This document shows, one piece after another, positions 34,805-42,899 of a stretch of DNA of 64,000 nt. Under the pieces are notes generated by a model. The model was not told the origin of the DNA. It did no database searches and worked only from the letters and a program-made list of their open reading frames with translations. Position 1 is the first letter of the stretch, and the number at the start of each line of letters is the position of its first letter. The stretch is from Pseudomonas sp. P8_229. Lineage in GTDB: Bacteria; Pseudomonadota; Gammaproteobacteria; Pseudomonadales; Pseudomonadaceae. Position numbers and translations under genes: made by a program. The stretch lies in the NCBI RefSeq assembly GCF_034008635.1, contig NZ_CP125378.1, forward strand, positions 3,531,501-3,595,500, given 5' to 3'.

Positions 34805-35938
34805 ATGGAAAGACTCAAAGCCTATTTTCAGCGGCACGGTAACGCACCCTTCAAGTTCGGTGAGGGGCGAGTCAGTGGCTATATTTCCGCCACCCTCGGG
34901 CTATTGAGTCTGTTGGCGGTGTTCTGCTTCCTGTTTCCCGAGTGGCTGACCACAGCCGAACTGCGCAAGGTCTATGACGAGCAGTTCGCGCGCACCACGC
35001 TGTTGCTCGGTCTGGTGCTGTCGTTCAGTCTCGGCACCCTGAATATCCTGCTCAACAAACGCAAGCGCTTGGGGATTACTGGTCTGGTTGCATCAGGGCT
35101 GGCGGTGTTCCTCGGTGGCACCAATGTCCAGGTCAGTTCGATCGGACAGACGCCTTACTCGCTGGGTCTGGACTGGTTTGTTTTGGCGCTGCTGGTGTCG
35201 GCGATCGTGTTTATTCCTCTGGAAAAGCTCTATTCCAAGGATCCCGAGCAAAACATCCTGCGCCCGCACTGGCGCACCGACCTGACCTACTTTTTCGTCA
35301 GCCACATGCTGGTGCAGTTCATCCTGATCTTCATCACCGCCTCTTCAAGCTATATCGCCGGTTGGGCGGTGTCGCCTGGCTTGCAGGCAAGTGTGCAAAG
35401 CCTGCCGCTCGTTGTGCAGTTTCTGCTGGCGATCCTGGTCGCCGATCTCGGTCAGTATTGGCTGCACCGGCTCTACCATGTGGTGCCATGGCTGTGGCGC
35501 ATACACGCGGTGCATCACTCCAGCACGCACATGGATTGGCTCGCCGGTTCGCGCGTGCACTTCATTGAAATCCTGCTGACCCGCACTGGCGTGCTGGTGC
35601 CGTTGATGCTGCTGGGCTTCGCACCACAAGCGCTGAATGCCTATGTGATTCTGGTTGGTGTTCAGGCGGTACTGGCCCACGCCAACGTGCGGATCAACGG
35701 CGGCTGGCTGAACTACCTGATCGTGCTGCCGCGCTACCACCATTGGCACCATGCGCGGCACAAGGATTACATCTACAAGAACTATGCGATCCACACGCCG
35801 CTGGTGGACATGCTGTTCGGTACGTTCAAGCTGCCGCCGAAAGAATGGCCGGTACGTTACGGCGTGTTCGGCAAGGAACTGCCGGGCGGGATCGTGCGCC
35901 AGCATCTGTATGCGTTTCGCAAGCCTGAGCCGAAGTAG
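34805..35938 (+). CDS. Sterol desaturase/fatty acid hydroxylase superfamily protein
   Basis: A 377-residue integral membrane di-iron oxygenase-like protein with about six hydrophobic segments. The eight-histidine pattern of the family is present: LHRLYH, IHAVHHSSTHMDW and YHHWHHARH. The family inserts oxygen or double bonds into lipids; the substrate here is unknown. Start ATG 34805 follows GGAAG. Its location between motB and rsgA, genes that adjoin in PAO1 as I recall, shows that this stretch is strain-variable. It is convergent with the TIR-caspase operon and has its own terminator, so it is probably not part of that system. Confidence 0.88.
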   Translation: MERLKAYFQRHGNAPFKFGEGRVSGYISATLGLLSLLAVFCFLFPEWLTTAELRKVYDEQFARTTLLLGLVLSFSLGTLNILLNKRKRLGITGLVASGLAVFLGGTNVQVSSIGQTPYSLGLDWFVLALLVSAIVFIPLEKLYSKDPEQNILRPHWRTDLTYFFVSHMLVQFILIFITASSSYIAGWAVSPGLQASVQSLPLVVQFLLAILVADLGQYWLHRLYHVVPWLWRIHAVHHSSTHMDWLAGSRVHFIEILLTRTGVLVPLMLLGFAPQALNAYVILVGVQAVLAHANVRINGGWLNYLIVLPRYHHWHHARHKDYIYKNYAIHTPLVDMLFGTFKLPPKEWPVRYGVFGKELPGGIVRQHLYAFRKPEPK

Positions 35939-35955
35939 GGCAGGTGGACACAAAG

Positions 35956-35979
35956 AGCCCCGAATGTTCGGGGCTTTTT
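35956..35979 (+). terminator. Terminator between the desaturase and the TIR operon
   Basis: AGCCCCGAA (35956-35964) pairs with TTCGGGGCT (35967-35975) and is followed by TTTT. It sits 17 bp past the desaturase stop and 14 bp from the end of the convergent TIR gene, and may act in both directions. Confidence 0.9.
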
Positions 35980-35992
35980 GTATCCGGTGGGG

Positions 35993-36484
35993 TTAGAAGC
36001 CGCGCCGAATCCGGTTCTTCAACCCCTCGTGGAACATCTCGGCATTGATCTTGTTGGCGCTGCGCGTCGATTGATCGCCGCTCACCGAGTCGAGCGTCAT
36101 TGAGCGCTTGATCGTCCCTTCGCTGCGATAAGCCTCGATGAAGAAATCCACATCGGTCGGTGTACTCAGTTTCGGCCACTTGTCCAGATAGGCCGGCAAT
36201 TGCGTGGGGCCGGTCTTGAACGAGCAGATCCGCCGATTGCTGATCGTCGCTTCGCCGATTTCGAACGGGACCCACCACGACAACGCGGTTTTCTCTGATA
36301 CCACCGCCAGCAAGTGCGTGCACTCGGTGATGTTGCGCGTGATGACCCCGGTGATGTCGTCGGTGGTCTGCGATTCCGGGTCGAGCACGTCGAGGTAGGT
36401 CTTGATGTTGGCCTGCATCAATTGGGTATTGATGGCCATGGCCTGTGGACGATCCATGTGGCGGTAGCTGATGAATACGGGCAT
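35993..36484 (-). CDS. TIR domain protein, third gene of the TIR-caspase operon
   Basis: A 163-residue protein that is essentially one TIR domain (about residues 1-120) plus a short C-terminal extension. The TIR hallmarks are the first strand PVFISYRH, the hydrophobic strand THLLAVVSEKTALSWWVPFE, and a glutamate (Glu75) in the place of the NAD-cleaving glutamate of enzymatic TIRs. It could make or cleave an NAD-derived signal, or be a partner of the other TIR. The ATG at 36484 overlaps the caspase-like gene's TGA by one base (TGATG), so the two are coupled. An in-frame extension to 36823 overlaps the caspase gene and has low-complexity Arg-rich translation, so it is rejected. Confidence 0.88.
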   Translation of the reverse strand: MPVFISYRHMDRPQAMAINTQLMQANIKTYLDVLDPESQTTDDITGVITRNITECTHLLAVVSEKTALSWWVPFEIGEATISNRRICSFKTGPTQLPAYLDKWPKLSTPTDVDFFIEAYRSEGTIKRSMTLDSVSGDQSTRSANKINAEMFHEGLKNRIRRGF

Positions 36485-37443
36485 CAGAAATGTCCTTTTA
36501 TGGCGAGTTCTCGGTAGTAAGCACCTAGGGCGGTGAGGCGGCAGCCGGTGGAATTCAGGGCGGCGTAGTACATGTGCTCGGCATCCACAGGCTCGATCAG
36601 GCTGTGGCGATTGCACATTTGCAGTTGCTTGAAGATGTCGCCGTGCTCGGGGTCGAACAGCGCTTCGGTGGGCTCGTAGCTGGGATCGAGTCTGAACACG
36701 AAGCTCGGCTCCGGGAACCAGTCCTTGAGTTTGCGCAGGGTCTCTTCGGCAATCAGCGGCGCGACCTCGCGCAGCGGCACAAACTGCGAGACATTGGTCT
36801 TGAATACCGGACGCTGCTCCCAAGCCCCCAGCGCATTGTCGACAAACGAGTAAACGCTACCGGGGGTGACCTTGCCGAGTACGTTGGCAGCGCCACCGTG
36901 CAGCGCTTGCAGCAACAGATCGGTGAAGATTCCGTGGCCGCGACTTTCCAGGGCGTACTGTTCTTTTTTGCAGGCCGTGAGAATGGTCACGCCTTCGCCG
37001 ATCACACTGCTGCCGCCACGCAGGTTGCGCATGGCCCCTGCTGCGCCGGCCTGGCAGCAATCGAGAATGATGATTTTGTTCTTGATGTGCGGGGCCTTGT
37101 CCGCCCATTCCAGAATGTCGCTGATGCGGATACCGTCTCCCTCAGGTTGATAGTCCTGGGGAATCAGTAGTCCTTCGTCAATGCTGGTGTCGAACTGCCC
37201 ATGACCGGCGAAGTACAGCAGTGCCACGTCACAGTCGCCTGAGAACAGGCTCTGAATCTGCTGTTTCATGTGGTTGAGCGTGAGTTTTTCTTCGGCTGAA
37301 GTCAGCACTTTGCTGCTGAAGTTCGGTCGCCCGTTGGCGTGACGCTCCAGCACCGAAGCCATGGCCATTGCGTCGTTGTTACAGCCGCTCAAGGGCGAGA
37401 CGTAGTCGTAGTGGTTGATGCCGATAAACAGTCCTTTGCGCAT
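36484..37443 (-). CDS. Caspase-like (peptidase C14) protease of the TIR-caspase operon
   Basis: A 319-residue protein with an N-terminal caspase/metacaspase fold (about residues 1-225). It begins KGLFIGINHYDYVSPLSGC, has the catalytic histidine in YFAGHGQ (His81) and the catalytic cysteine in IIILDCCQAG (Cys130). The C-terminal ~95 residues (from about 225, REVAPLIAEETLRKL onward) are not recognised and are a candidate ligand-sensing or substrate domain. In published TIR-caspase defence (type IV Thoeris) a TIR-made ADP-ribose cyclic signal activates such a protease, which then degrades host proteins. Here both neighbours are TIR proteins, with a 2-bp gap to the upstream one and TGATG to the downstream one. 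Confidence 0.9.
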   Translation of the reverse strand: MRKGLFIGINHYDYVSPLSGCNNDAMAMASVLERHANGRPNFSSKVLTSAEEKLTLNHMKQQIQSLFSGDCDVALLYFAGHGQFDTSIDEGLLIPQDYQPEGDGIRISDILEWADKAPHIKNKIIILDCCQAGAAGAMRNLRGGSSVIGEGVTILTACKKEQYALESRGHGIFTDLLLQALHGGAANVLGKVTPGSVYSFVDNALGAWEQRPVFKTNVSQFVPLREVAPLIAEETLRKLKDWFPEPSFVFRLDPSYEPTEALFDPEHGDIFKQLQMCNRHSLIEPVDAEHMYYAALNSTGCRLTALGAYYRELAIKGHF

Positions 37444-37445
37444 GG

Positions 37446-37853
37446 TTACACCGCCGTGTGCTGACGGATTGCACCGATGATGCTGTTGGTGTTCCACGCG
37501 CATTCGGCATGCGCCGCTTCACGCACCACGGCGGAAATACGCTCGGCGCCGAACGGCTTGATCGCGATGATCACCTTGCCCATGCGCTTGGCGATCTCGA
37601 TTTCCTTGTTGATCCACTTGCTGTAGGTCGAATACATCCCGGCCATGATCAGCACCGCCGAGCAAGGGCGAATCTTGTTTTCGATGGCTTCTTCGAGCTG
37701 CTTGTCGGTCTGCGCGCCCAGGATCGGATTGTGCGGCGGCACGGAAAAATTCTTGAAACTGAAATCCGGTTTGGCGCCGAGCAGGCGTACCAGATTGTCG
37801 TGAGCGTGGGCGTAGTTCCACGAATGGCTGATGAACAGGTGATAGGTTTGCAT
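37446..37853 (-). CDS. ThsB-like (MTH538/DUF1863) TIR protein, first gene of the operon
   Basis: A 135-residue protein that is a single TIR-like domain of the kind found in Thoeris ThsB. It starts TYHLFISHSW, has the mid-domain segment FKNFSVPPHNPI, the strand CSAVLIMAGMYSTYSKW, and Glu84 in KWINKEIEIAKRMGK at the place of the catalytic glutamate, ending in CAWNTNSIIGAIRQH. It is the best candidate for the NAD-using signal producer. ATG 37853 follows a strong ribosome binding site (GAGGAAG), and is the first gene of the operon. No membrane segment or sensor domain is attached, so how it detects infection is unknown. Confidence 0.9.
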   Translation of the reverse strand: MQTYHLFISHSWNYAHAHDNLVRLLGAKPDFSFKNFSVPPHNPILGAQTDKQLEEAIENKIRPCSAVLIMAGMYSTYSKWINKEIEIAKRMGKVIIAIKPFGAERISAVVREAAHAECAWNTNSIIGAIRQHTAV

Positions 37854-38065
37854 GGGCTTCCTCGGAGGTCGCGAAAGTGCGAAGGAGGACCCCAATCTAG
37901 GCATCTGGCGCGAGCCTACAAGGGCTGGGCGGTGAAAGAGAAATGTCCTGCAAGCAGGCGTGGGTGGGTCTGTCAGAAAGGTCTGATGTTTAATTGAGTC
38001 GGGGAGGTGTCAGGCGCGATCCGACATCCGGCAGCCCTCGGGCGAGGTGCTGCCGGAGCGGATGT
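37854..38065. other. Promoter region of the TIR operon and end of rsgA
   Basis: This 212-bp stretch lies upstream of the first TIR gene and downstream of rsgA, all on the minus strand. A hairpin CGGCAGC/GCTGCCG (about 38029-38055) lies just past the rsgA stop without a U-tract. No palindromic operator or repressor gene is seen, so the cassette may be constitutive. Confidence 0.5.
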
Positions 38066-39097
38066 TTAGTAGCCGTTTTCCGGCAGGCTGGCGATGATCG
38101 AGCGGTAGCTGTTCATACGTTGCTGCTGCACGCGGCCATCTTCCAGGGCCTTGAGCAGTGCACAGCCCGGTTCGCGGTCGTGTTTGCAGTCGCGGAAGCG
38201 GCAGGTGCCGAGCAGATCATCGAACTCGATGAAACCGGCTTCGACGTCGGCGCGGCTGACGTGGCCCAGGCCGAACTCACGGATACCCGGGGAGTCGATC
38301 AGCTCACCGCCACCGGGGAAGTGGAACAGGCGCGCGGTGGTCGTCGTGTGCGTGCCCTGGCCGGACAGCTCGGACAACGGCCCGACGCGGGTTTCGACTT
38401 CCGGCAGCAGGCTGTTGACCAGCGACGACTTGCCGACACCGGACTGGCCGACGAACACACTGATGCGCCCGTCGAGCTGCTTCTGCAACTGCTCCATGCC
38501 GTTGCCGTGATGCGCCGAGACTTCCAGCACCGGATAACCCAGCGTGCGGTACACCGCCAGCAGCGCATTGAGCGCCGGAGCGTTTTGCTCGTCGATCAGG
38601 TCGAACTTGTTCAGCAGCAGCAACGGGCGGATGCCGGCGTGTTCGGCGGCGACCAGATAGCGGTCGATCAGGTTGGCGTGCGGCTCAGGCAGTGGCGCGA
38701 AGACGATGACGATCATGTCGACGTTGGCCGCTACGGGTTTGAGCTGACCACGGCTGTCCGGACGGCACAGTTCGGTGGTGCGCGGCAGTTGCGCGACGAT
38801 CACCCCGATGCCCTGATTGCCGGCGCGCCAGACGACGGTGTCGCCGGTCACCAGTGCTGGCAGGTTGGCGCGCAAGTGGCAGCGGAACACCTGGCCGGCC
38901 TGATCGCCGTCAACAGCTTCGACCTCGACCTGCACACCGAAGTGGGCGATCACCAGGCCGGTTTGTTCCGGGCCCAGGTCGCCGCCCTCCAGGGCTTCGA
39001 CCGCCGAGGACTCGCGTTTGGCGGCACGTGCGGCGCGCTCGCCCTGAATCTTTTCGATGCGCCAGTTTTGACGACGATTGAGTTGGCGTTTGGCCAT
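38066..39097 (-). CDS. rsgA: Ribosome small-subunit-dependent GTPase RsgA
   Basis: A 343-residue late 30S assembly GTPase. The order of motifs is circularly permuted, as in the family: an OB domain, then the G4 NKFDLI, then the P-loop [12 protein letters not shown], then the switch [10 protein letters not shown]. The C-terminal zinc site is formed by the cysteines in [17 protein letters not shown] basic N-terminus ([16 protein letters not shown]) is typical. It is divergent from orn with 107 bp between them. Confidence 0.96.
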   Translation of the reverse strand: MAKRQLNRRQNWRIEKIQGERAARAAKRESSAVEALEGGDLGPEQTGLVIAHFGVQVEVEAVDGDQAGQVFRCHLRANLPALVTGDTVVWRAGNQGIGVIVAQLPRTTELCRPDSRGQLKPVAANVDMIVIVFAPLPEPHANLIDRYLVAAEHAGIRPLLLLNKFDLIDEQNAPALNALLAVYRTLGYPVLEVSAHHGNGMEQLQKQLDGRISVFVGQSGVGKSSLVNSLLPEVETRVGPLSELSGQGTHTTTTARLFHFPGGGELIDSPGIREFGLGHVSRADVEAGFIEFDDLLGTCRFRDCKHDREPGCALLKALEDGRVQQQRMNSYRSIIASLPENGY

Positions 39098-39204
39098 GGG
39101 TGTTCCGTCTGAAGAATGCAGCGATTAGGTAAAACGGCAGCGAGTTTAGCACGCCCGGGCACCGGCCTAGGCTAAACTGCGCAGCATTGCCTAGGAGCCC
39201 GAAT

Positions 39205-39747
39205 ATGCAAAACCCGCAGAACCTGATCTGGATCGACTTGGAAATGACCGGTCTGGATCCGGAAAACGACGTCATCATCGAAATGGCCACCATCGTCACC
39301 GACAGCGACCTGAACACCTTGGCCGAAGGCCCGGTGATCGCCATTCACCACAGTGATGAAGTGCTCGCTCGCATGGACGAGTGGAACACCCGCACCCACG
39401 GCAACTCAGGCCTGACCCAGCGCGTGCGCGACAGCCGTATCAGCATGGCCGAAGCCGAGGCCGAAACCATCGCCTTCCTGGAAAAGTGGGTGCCGAAGGG
39501 CAAGTCGCCGATCTGCGGCAACAGCATCTGCCAGGACCGCCGCTTCCTTTATACGCACATGAAAGGGCTGGAAAGCTACTTCCACTACCGCAACCTCGAC
39601 GTGTCGACGCTCAAGGAGCTGGCCGCGCGCTGGGCGCCGGACGTGCGCGACAGCTTCAAGAAGGGCAGCACCCACCTGGCGCTGGATGACATCCGCGAAT
39701 CGATCGCCGAGCTGCAGCACTACCGCAAGCACTTCATCAAGTTCTGA
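39205..39747 (+). CDS. orn: Oligoribonuclease
   Basis: A 180-residue DEDDh 3'-5' exonuclease that degrades diribonucleotides, including pGpG from c-di-GMP breakdown, so it affects c-di-GMP signalling. The exonuclease motifs are [11 protein letters not shown], the [10 protein letters not shown] segment and [11 protein letters not shown]. Start ATG 39205 ([13 protein letters not shown]). Divergent from rsgA; a REP pair follows. Confidence 0.97.
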   Translation: MQNPQNLIWIDLEMTGLDPENDVIIEMATIVTDSDLNTLAEGPVIAIHHSDEVLARMDEWNTRTHGNSGLTQRVRDSRISMAEAEAETIAFLEKWVPKGKSPICGNSICQDRRFLYTHMKGLESYFHYRNLDVSTLKELAARWAPDVRDSFKKGSTHLALDDIRESIAELQHYRKHFIKF

Positions 39748-39770
39748 TTGAGCGGTGTCTGCACTGACGT

Positions 39771-39837
39771 CTTCGCGAGCAAGCCCGCTCCCACAATTTG
39801 GAATGCGTTGTCTGTGGGAGCGGGCTTGCTCGCGAAG
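39771..39837. repeat. REP inverted pair
   Basis: Perfect 25-base inverted arms at 39771-39795 and 39813-39837, one reading CTTCGCGAGCAAGCCCGCTC, separated by 17 bases. Between orn and the TRIC-type gene. Confidence 0.93.
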
Positions 39838-39950
39838 AGGGCGTCAGAGTCACCGGAAGATTCAAGTCAGACATGCATCCCCGAGCGCGCCCCCTTCTGG
39901 TGCGGCGCTGAAATGGCTAGACTGCGCGCCTTCCTGCCAGGACCGCCGCC

Positions 39951-40562
39951 ATGTTGCTGATGCTCTATCTGATCGCCATTACCGCTGAAGCCATGACTGG
40001 CGCGCTGTCTGCCGGACGGCGCGGCATGGACTGGTTCGGTGTGGTGCTGATCGCCTGCGTCACCGCGCTGGGTGGCGGTTCGGTGCGCGACGTGTTGCTC
40101 GGGCATTACCCGCTGACTTGGGTCAAACACCCGGAATACCTGGTGCTGACCTCGGCAGCAGCGATGCTCACCGTGTTCACCGCCCGCTGGATGCGTCACT
40201 TGCGTTCGCTGTTTCTGGTGCTTGATGCGGTCGGCCTGGTGGCCTTCACCCTGATCGGCTGCATGACCGCACTGGAAATGGGCCACGGCATGCTGGTGGC
40301 TTCGGTCAGCGGCGTGATCACCGGGGTGTTCGGCGGCATCCTGCGCGACATCTTCTGCAACGACATCCCGCTGATCTTCCGCCGTGAGCTGTACGCCAGC
40401 GTCTCGTTCGCGGCGGCGTGGTGCTACATGCTCTGCCTGTACCTGAATGTGCCGAGCGAGCAGGCAATCCTGATCACCTTGTTCGGCGGCTTCCTGTTAC
40501 GGCTGCTGGCGATCCGGTTCCACTGGGAAATGCCCAAGTTCGTCTATAACGACGCACCTTGA
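39951..40562 (+). CDS. TRIC-type cation channel family protein (UPF0126/YicG)
   Basis: A 203-residue membrane protein with about six to seven helices in two homologous halves, each ending in a glycine-rich bend with an acidic residue (GGGSVRDVL and GGILRDIF). These repeats are the signature of prokaryotic TRIC-type trimeric potassium channels. The start ATG 39951 gives MLLMLYLIAITAEAM. The physiological role in bacteria is not settled. Confidence 0.9.
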   Translation: MLLMLYLIAITAEAMTGALSAGRRGMDWFGVVLIACVTALGGGSVRDVLLGHYPLTWVKHPEYLVLTSAAAMLTVFTARWMRHLRSLFLVLDAVGLVAFTLIGCMTALEMGHGMLVASVSGVITGVFGGILRDIFCNDIPLIFRRELYASVSFAAAWCYMLCLYLNVPSEQAILITLFGGFLLRLLAIRFHWEMPKFVYNDAP

Positions 40563-40624
40563 CGTCACGCTGGCGGGCGCGTGGAAATATTCTGTTGGGA
40601 ATGTTGCATAGATGTCGCGCCTCT

Positions 40625-40680
40625 AAATAGGGTAAAAAATAAAGCCTAAAGGGGGTATTTTGTTCTGAAATACCCTATTT
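40625..40680. promoter_or_regulatory. AT-rich palindromic promoter region of the fic gene
   Basis: A 10-base inverted repeat, AAATAGGGTA (40625-40634) and TACCCTATTT (40671-40680), overlaps a second one, GGGTATTT (40653-40660) and AAATACCC (40668-40675). It lies 36 bp before the fic start. Two related dyads of this type suit a repressor dimer; the winged-helix tail of the Fic protein is the obvious candidate. No separate regulator gene is nearby. Confidence 0.55.
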
Positions 40681-40716
40681 GAGTCTTTTTACCTCATTTA
40701 GAAGGCTGCCTGAATC

Positions 40717-41763
40717 ATGCATTCACTCACCCCGGAATTTCTTGACGCCTTGCGCTTCGACGGTCTTCAGATTGCGACGCTTCGTGCATTGGGGGAGTTT
40801 CGGGGTAAGCAACAACTGTTCGTTGCTCAATCGCCGCAGGTCCTCCAGGGGCTTACGCAGATAGCCGTAATTGAATCCACGGAGTCATCTAACCGACTGG
40901 AGGGTGTAACTGTCGCGCCAGCGCGATTGAAGTCACTGATGAGCAAAAACGCTGACCCCAAAAGCCGATCCGAACAGGAAATTGCTGGCTATCGGGACGC
41001 TCTGTCACTCATCCATGAATCTGCCGATGGAATGCCATTTTCCGAAGGTGTTCTTAGACAGTTACATAGTCTTCTTTACCGCTATCTACCTCAGGATGGT
41101 GGTGAATGGAAGGCGATGAACAACGACATCATTGAGCGCCATGCCGATGGTTCATCGCGGATTCGCTTCCAACCTATTCCTGCTCATATGACCCCTGTTG
41201 CGGTGACTGAAACCCTGGCGTATTACCACCGGGCGCTGGCATTGAATCTAGCTGACCCTCTGGTTTTGGTGCCGCTTACGGTCCTCGACTTCCTTTGCAT
41301 ACACCCCTTCTCTGACGGCAATGGTCGCGTCGCTCGTCTGCTGACATTGCTGCTGCTCTATCAATTTGATTACAGAGTCGGGCGATTTATCAGTCTTGAA
41401 CGGATATTCGAGGAATCAAAGGAGGGCTATTACGCAACGCTTGAGCTGAGTTCTCAGGGGTGGCACGGGGGTACGCATGATGTTCGGCCATGGATGGATT
41501 ATTTTTGGGGGGCAATGCTTAGAGCGTACAAAGAGTTCGAGGAGCGAGTGGGCACGATAGAGAAGCGTCGAGGGGGTAAAAGCGATCGAATCAGAGACGA
41601 AGCCTTGAGGCGAGTCCTCCCTTTTTCCATCTCGGAAATTGAAGAGTCCTGTCCGGGAGTCAGTCGCGACACAGTGCGCCTGGTTTTACGATCACTGAAA
41701 GCAGAAGGGCTGATTGAGCCGACAGGTAAGGGGCGTACAGCCAAGTGGAGAAAACCGGCATAG
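40717..41763 (+). CDS. Fic family protein (probable AMPylase) with C-terminal winged helix
   Basis: A 348-residue protein that would transfer AMP (or another nucleotide part) to a target hydroxyl. The full Fic motif HPFSDGNGRVAR is at residues 196-207. The inhibitory motif SNRLEG (Ser58 to Gly63, the [S/T]xxxE[G/N] class II form) sits in the N-terminal helix, so it is probably autoinhibited without a separate antitoxin. The last 60 residues form a winged helix-turn-helix (ISEIEESCPGVSRDTVRLVL, then a wing). SoFic-type proteins share this layout. The gene is clearly less GC-rich than its neighbours and inserted between core genes, suggesting acquisition. Ends 2 bp before the queG stop on the opposite strand. 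Confidence 0.92.
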   Translation: MHSLTPEFLDALRFDGLQIATLRALGEFRGKQQLFVAQSPQVLQGLTQIAVIESTESSNRLEGVTVAPARLKSLMSKNADPKSRSEQEIAGYRDALSLIHESADGMPFSEGVLRQLHSLLYRYLPQDGGEWKAMNNDIIERHADGSSRIRFQPIPAHMTPVAVTETLAYYHRALALNLADPLVLVPLTVLDFLCIHPFSDGNGRVARLLTLLLLYQFDYRVGRFISLERIFEESKEGYYATLELSSQGWHGGTHDVRPWMDYFWGAMLRAYKEFEERVGTIEKRRGGKSDRIRDEALRRVLPFSISEIEESCPGVSRDTVRLVLRSLKAEGLIEPTGKGRTAKWRKPA

Positions 41764-41765
41764 CC

Positions 41766-42836
41766 TCAAGTACGGCGTTCGGCGTGTTGTTTCAGCGCCC
41801 ACTCGACATGTTCACGCACCAGCTCTGACGGGTAGTCACGGCGCGCCTTCAAGGCTTCCAGCACCGGAATGCTCGACGGCGCATTGCCCAGGCCCACGGC
41901 CAGATTGCGCAACCAGCGCTCGTAACCGGCGCGGCGCAGCGGCGAGCCTTCGGTGCTGCTGAGAAACTTGTCCTCGTCCCACAGGAACAGTTCGGCCAGT
42001 TCGGCGTTGTCGAGGTTGTGTCGTGGCTTGAAGTCGCTTTCTCCGGAAGGTTTGGCGAAGCGGTTCCACGGGCAGACGATCTGGCAGTCGTCGCAGCCGA
42101 ACACCCGGTTGCCGATCAACGGGCGCAGGTCTTCGGGGATCGCGTTTTTCAGTTCGATGGTCAGGTAAGAGATGCAGCGCCGGGCGTCCAGCACATACGG
42201 ACCGACGAACGCGCTGGTCGGGCAGATGTCCAGGCACGCCGTGCAGCGGCCGCAATGTTCGGTGCTGTGTGGTTCGTCCACCGGTAGCGGCAGATCGACG
42301 AACAGTTCGCTCAAGAAGAAATAGCTGCCGGCCTTGCGGTTCAACACCAGAGTATTTTTGCCGATCCAGCCCAGTCCGGCCTGTTCGGCGATGGCTTTTT
42401 CCAGCACCGGGGCGCTGTCGACGAACGCGCGGAAACCGAACGGGCCGATCTCGGCCTGAATCTTGTCGGCCAGTTGTTGCACGCGTTTACGGATCAATTT
42501 GTGGTAATCGCGGCCCAAGGCATAACGCGAGACGTAGGCTTTTTCCGGTTGCGCGAGCATTTGTGCCATTTGCGTGTCGCCGGGCAGGTAGTCCATGCGT
42601 AGCGAAACCACGCGCAACGTGCCCGGCACCAGCTCTTCGGGATGCGAGCGTTTGCTGCCATGGGCACCCATGTAGTCCATTTCGCCGTGGTAGCCGGCGG
42701 CGAGCCAGCGCTCCAGGTGCTGCTCATGCTCGGCCAGGTCCAGACCGCTGATGCCGACTTGCTGGAAGCCCAGCTCGCGGCCCCAATCCTTGATCGATTG
42801 GGCGAGGGTGGGCAGATCTGTGGTGATGGCGGACAT
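41766..42836 (-). CDS. queG: Epoxyqueuosine reductase
   Basis: Reduces epoxyqueuosine to queuosine in tRNA, using cobalamin and two [4Fe-4S] clusters. A 356-residue protein. The cluster ligands are in CGRCTACLDICPT and CDDCQIVCPWNRF. A C-terminal HEAT-like stretch follows. Start ATG 42836 (MSAITTDLPTLAQS). It is divergent from nnr with 63 bp between them and is convergent with fic. Confidence 0.96.
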   Translation of the reverse strand: MSAITTDLPTLAQSIKDWGRELGFQQVGISGLDLAEHEQHLERWLAAGYHGEMDYMGAHGSKRSHPEELVPGTLRVVSLRMDYLPGDTQMAQMLAQPEKAYVSRYALGRDYHKLIRKRVQQLADKIQAEIGPFGFRAFVDSAPVLEKAIAEQAGLGWIGKNTLVLNRKAGSYFFLSELFVDLPLPVDEPHSTEHCGRCTACLDICPTSAFVGPYVLDARRCISYLTIELKNAIPEDLRPLIGNRVFGCDDCQIVCPWNRFAKPSGESDFKPRHNLDNAELAELFLWDEDKFLSSTEGSPLRRAGYERWLRNLAVGLGNAPSSIPVLEALKARRDYPSELVREHVEWALKQHAERRT

Positions 42837-42899
42837 GAGGCGAGAGAAACCGGAGCTGAGGTGCGTATAATTCTGCCAGACATCGGAGCCCGAAGACGC

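Noticed and set aside
34805..35938. Sterol-desaturase-like gene as a fourth member of the TIR-caspase system
   Set aside because: It is on the opposite strand, has its own ribosome binding site and terminator, and its family has no known role in TIR signalling.
36485..36823. N-terminal extension of the second TIR protein
   Set aside because: It would overlap the caspase-like gene in another frame and reads as low-complexity Arg-rich sequence. ATG 36484 gives a clean TIR start with TGATG coupling.
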